Positions 5,732 to 6,275 of a stretch of DNA of 6,275 nt are shown in pieces. Positions within the stretch are counted from its first letter, which is position 1; every line of letters begins with the position of its first letter. Source of the stretch: Gammaproteobacteria bacterium (GTDB lineage Bacteria; Pseudomonadota; Gammaproteobacteria; Granulosicoccales; Granulosicoccaceae); assembly GCA_019634245.1 (NCBI GenBank), contig JAHQVR010000306.1, forward strand, positions 1 through 6,275, given 5' to 3'. The position numbers and the translations under genes were made by a program. The notes under the pieces are model-generated. The model made no database searches. It was given only the letters and a program-made list of their open reading frames with translations, and was not told the DNA's origin.

Positions 5732-6275
5732 ATGCCCCGAAATAGTGAGCACACCACCGCCTTTTTTTGGTGCTTTAATCTGCTCAGTTAGGCTCTAAAG
5801 CAAGACTTTGGTAGTGTGATATCCGCCACTCTTGTCGATGGCTTGGTTTATTTAGCGGCACCGCAAATGACTCCTGTTTGCAATTGTCCACGATTGCGCG
5901 GCTATATCACAGAGCCGTTGGTTGTGCGAGCTGAAGTAAGGTCAGAGTCGCAGAACAAACGTTGCATTGTTCCCAGTTTTTAACCCGCCAGATAAGGTTC
6001 AGTCTGAACCCGGCAACGACTCATTTGCGATTGGTCCTATCAAACCTTATTATCAAGTGGAAAGGTTAGCGTCAACAGGTAGAGAATTTTTCAGAATCTC
6101 TCCACAGTTTTTTGTTGATTAGCTTTAGTACGCCAGATTCGCTAGTAGTGGTGGTTGAGTCTGAACGGGCTGGCCGCAAAAATGTAGGAGGTTTATCGAT
6201 TAGCGGAATTTTAGCTAGCTTCTATCTCAAAAAAAAATTAAGACTATTGTCAGTGAAAGACCCATTGACTAGCCA
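5732..6275 (+). pseudogene. Possible decayed or mis-sequenced gene, running off the window end
   Basis: Three open frames follow one another on the + strand. The first runs from an ATG at 5732 through an in-frame TAG at 5789 to a stop at 5981 (it also has a GTG at 5816 after the TAG). The second is open 5940-6119. The third is open from 6070 to the window end. Removing one T from the T5 run at 5977-5981 joins the first to the second, and one T from the T6 run at 6108-6113 joins the second to the third. This gives about 150 continuous codons from 5816. The joined protein has a protein-like composition, with stretches such as GYITEPLVVRAEV, GPIKPYYQVERLASTGREF and SLVVVESERAGRKNVGG, but I recognise no family. 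Homopolymer sequencing errors, true decay, or chance open frames are all possible. No good ribosome binding site is seen. Confidence 0.28.
5996..6010. repeat. Perfect 6-bp inverted repeat GGTTCA-GTC-TGAACC
   Basis: GGTTCA (5996-6001) and TGAACC (6005-6010) are perfect inverted arms around GTC, giving a 15-base near-palindrome of the size of a dimeric repressor site. The right half with its spacer (AGTCTGAAC) recurs near 6157. It lies inside the possible broken reading frame, so it could be coincidental. Confidence 0.35.

Larger units (their letters stand above)
5584..6275. other. Stretch of 692 bases without an intact gene
   Basis: No intact open frame with a credible start, no tRNA or rRNA and no CRISPR-like repeats were found on either strand. 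What it holds: two GTTGATC copies 18 bases apart (5596-5602 and 5614-5620), a TATACT that could be a -10 element (5623-5628) without a well-spaced -35, an FNR/ANR-type palindrome (5678-5691), several short inverted repeats (listed separately, plus AACCTT/AAGGTT at 6043-6048 and 6062-6067, and AGAGA/TCTCT at 6081-6085 and 6097-6101), a T7 run (5762-5768), an A9 run (6229-6237), and broken open frames that may be a decayed gene. Confidence 0.6.

Noticed and set aside
5789..5791. In-frame TAG read as pyrrolysine, by analogy with methylamine methyltransferases
   Set aside because: The surrounding frame is short, broken again downstream and matches no methyltransferase. TAG also serves as an ordinary stop for three operon genes here.
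6081..6113. AGAGA/TCTCT hairpin followed by a T6 run as an intrinsic terminator
   Set aside because: The stem is short and AT-rich, and the T-run begins several bases after the stem, so it does not have terminator geometry.

Overview
The window looks like part of a chromosome of a proteobacterium, most likely a marine gammaproteobacterium. This rests on moderate GC content, dense same-strand coding and gene families typical of marine methylated-amine users; no taxonomic marker gene is present. Five genes on the + strand fill bases 1-5560 and form one compact operon. Gaps are 14, 1, -4 (an ATGA overlap) and 38 bases. The first gene enters from upstream, so the operon promoter is not visible.

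Layout: (1) bases 1-1275, the 3' part of a stand-alone FMN/Fe-S glutamate-synthase domain protein of the GlxD/MgsC type; (2) 1290-1709, a 139-residue protein I do not recognise; (3) 1711-2556, a nitrilase-superfamily amidohydrolase with an intact Glu-Lys-Cys triad; (4) 2553-3143, a 196-residue protein I do not recognise; (5) 3182-5560, a 792-residue fusion of a DUF1989 metal-binding region and a GcvT-like tetrahydrofolate domain. The last has the architecture of trimethylamine-N-oxide demethylase (Tdm). A weak hairpin plus T-run lies before gene 5, and an A/T-rich hairpin follows its stop codon.

How the genes may work together (inference): Tdm cleaves TMAO to dimethylamine and formaldehyde and passes the C1 unit to tetrahydrofolate. 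MgsABC-type enzymes move methylamine onto glutamate to form N-methylglutamate. A GlxD/MgsC-like subunit and a Tdm-like enzyme in one operon therefore suggest catabolism of an N-methylated amine as a nitrogen and C1 source. The amidohydrolase and the two unknown proteins would be unassigned parts of that route and are the most interesting content here. The usual dimethylamine monooxygenase genes are not seen in the window.

Bases 5584-6275 hold no intact gene. They contain an FNR/ANR-type palindrome, several inverted repeats, and open frames that join into about 150 codons running to the window end if one T is removed from each of two T-runs. This may be a decayed gene, a gene with homopolymer sequencing errors, or chance.
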